Assembly: GCA_031291175.1 (NCBI GenBank)
Contig: JARLJO010000049.1
Span: 1 to 64,000 of the forward strand
Reading direction: 5' to 3'
DNA from: Gammaproteobacteria bacterium
GTDB taxonomy: Bacteria > Pseudomonadota > Gammaproteobacteria > DSM-16500
Length of the DNA: 64,000 nt
In this document: positions 63,663 to 64,000 of the stretch, piece after piece
How positions within the stretch are numbered: the stretch's first letter is position 1
Layout of the letters: each line of letters begins with the position of its first letter
Program-made: the position numbers and the translations under genes
The notes under the pieces: model-generated
Databases searched by the model: none
Told to the model about the DNA's origin: nothing
The model's input: the letters and a program-made list of their open reading frames with translations, nothing else

Positions 63663-63760
63663 AAATGACCCAATGTCCTCTGCTCGCACTGGGTAACTTT
63701 TCTGTGGGAGCTCGTCTCTCCGCGCGAAAAACCACCCGAACCTTTTTTATAAAAGCTCGC
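63663..63760. repeat. R2 element, copy g (diverged)
   Basis: ATGACCCAATGTCCTCTGCTC leads to GGGTAACTTTTCTGTGGGAG, CTCCGCGCGAAAAACCACCC and a TTTTTTATAAAAGC end, keeping the R2 layout with heavy divergence in the arms. The region 63761-64000 beyond it shows no gene or structure I can support. Confidence 0.6.
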
Positions 63761-64000
63761 GCCGCCATTGCAGAGCACATAGAGAGGAAAATGCGGTCTT
63801 CTACGCAACTAATCCTTAATTATTTTGGTTACAACACTTGGGCTATTTGTTAGAATTTTTAGGCTTCAATCAACTCGCCAACAAAAGTTCTAAAATCCTC
63901 AGTAACAAATAACGTCATCCACCTCGCATCTCAAGCAAAATACAAGCCCCCCTACAGCACAAGAAAAAGCGGGAAATTATATTACAAACAACGAAGTGGA

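Noticed and set aside
63665-63853. 62-residue frame after rpmG
   Set aside because: It is the R2 copy g translated; no start signal and it follows a terminator.

Overview
The window is a 64 kb stretch of chromosome from an AT-leaning gammaproteobacterium. Gene content and order are typical of that class: argS-ftsN-hslVU, topA-smg-dprA, rpmBG-radC facing coaBC-dut-algC, and metNIQ upstream of rsmA-apaH. A Legionella/Coxiella-like (Legionellales) lineage is my best inference. It rests on several large or orphan proteins that resemble secreted effectors, a ferrooxidans-type gshA-gshB pair, an iron-sulfur type uracil-DNA glycosylase, a candidate CsrA-binding small RNA preceded by a LetA-like box, and many short palindromic repeats. 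No rRNA, tRNA, phage, CRISPR array or intact insertion sequence was seen.

Layout. 1-6100: a 20-bp tandem repeat, an MFS transporter, a TolC-type outer-membrane channel, then a leftward run of coaD, ferredoxin, amino-acid permease and an L,D-transpeptidase lipoprotein. 6283-12756: malic enzyme, uracil-DNA glycosylase, a DUF4239 membrane protein, a 0.7 kb repeat-bearing gap, waaA, rpe and a VOC protein. 12828-24517: mostly leftward housekeeping genes (ansA, rpiA, DUF971, hslU, hslV, ftsN, argS, topA, smg, dprA), with a candidate CsrA-titrating RNA between argS and topA. 24518-30861: a repeat island, a zinc-ribbon/TM2 protein, gshB-gshA and dsbD. 31073-33078: groESL behind a composite sigma70/CIRCE/sigma32 promoter. 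33139-44650: a large orphan protein, a three-gene signalling cluster (hybrid kinase, receiver, Hpt-REC-REC-GGDEF), an M50 protease, an orphan, a ZIP transporter and mdh. 44916-56769: hemW, an outer-membrane barrel, trmB, pncB, metNIQ, a Sel1-repeat lipoprotein, rsmA, apaH, another orphan and an alpha/beta hydrolase. 56747-63576: folA, a palindromic repeat pair, a UbiH-family hydroxylase, algC, dut, coaBC, radC, rpmB and rpmG.

Three things stand out. First, a family of long palindromes (R1) has perfect or near-perfect 28-bp arms whose sequence differs between copies while remaining self-complementary. Second, a separate hairpin family (R2) occurs seven times, mostly just after stop codons. Third, the groESL control region nests a CIRCE operator between a sigma70 promoter and a sigma32 promoter, while hslVU has only a sigma32-like promoter. 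All function calls come from reading the sequence; no database search was run.
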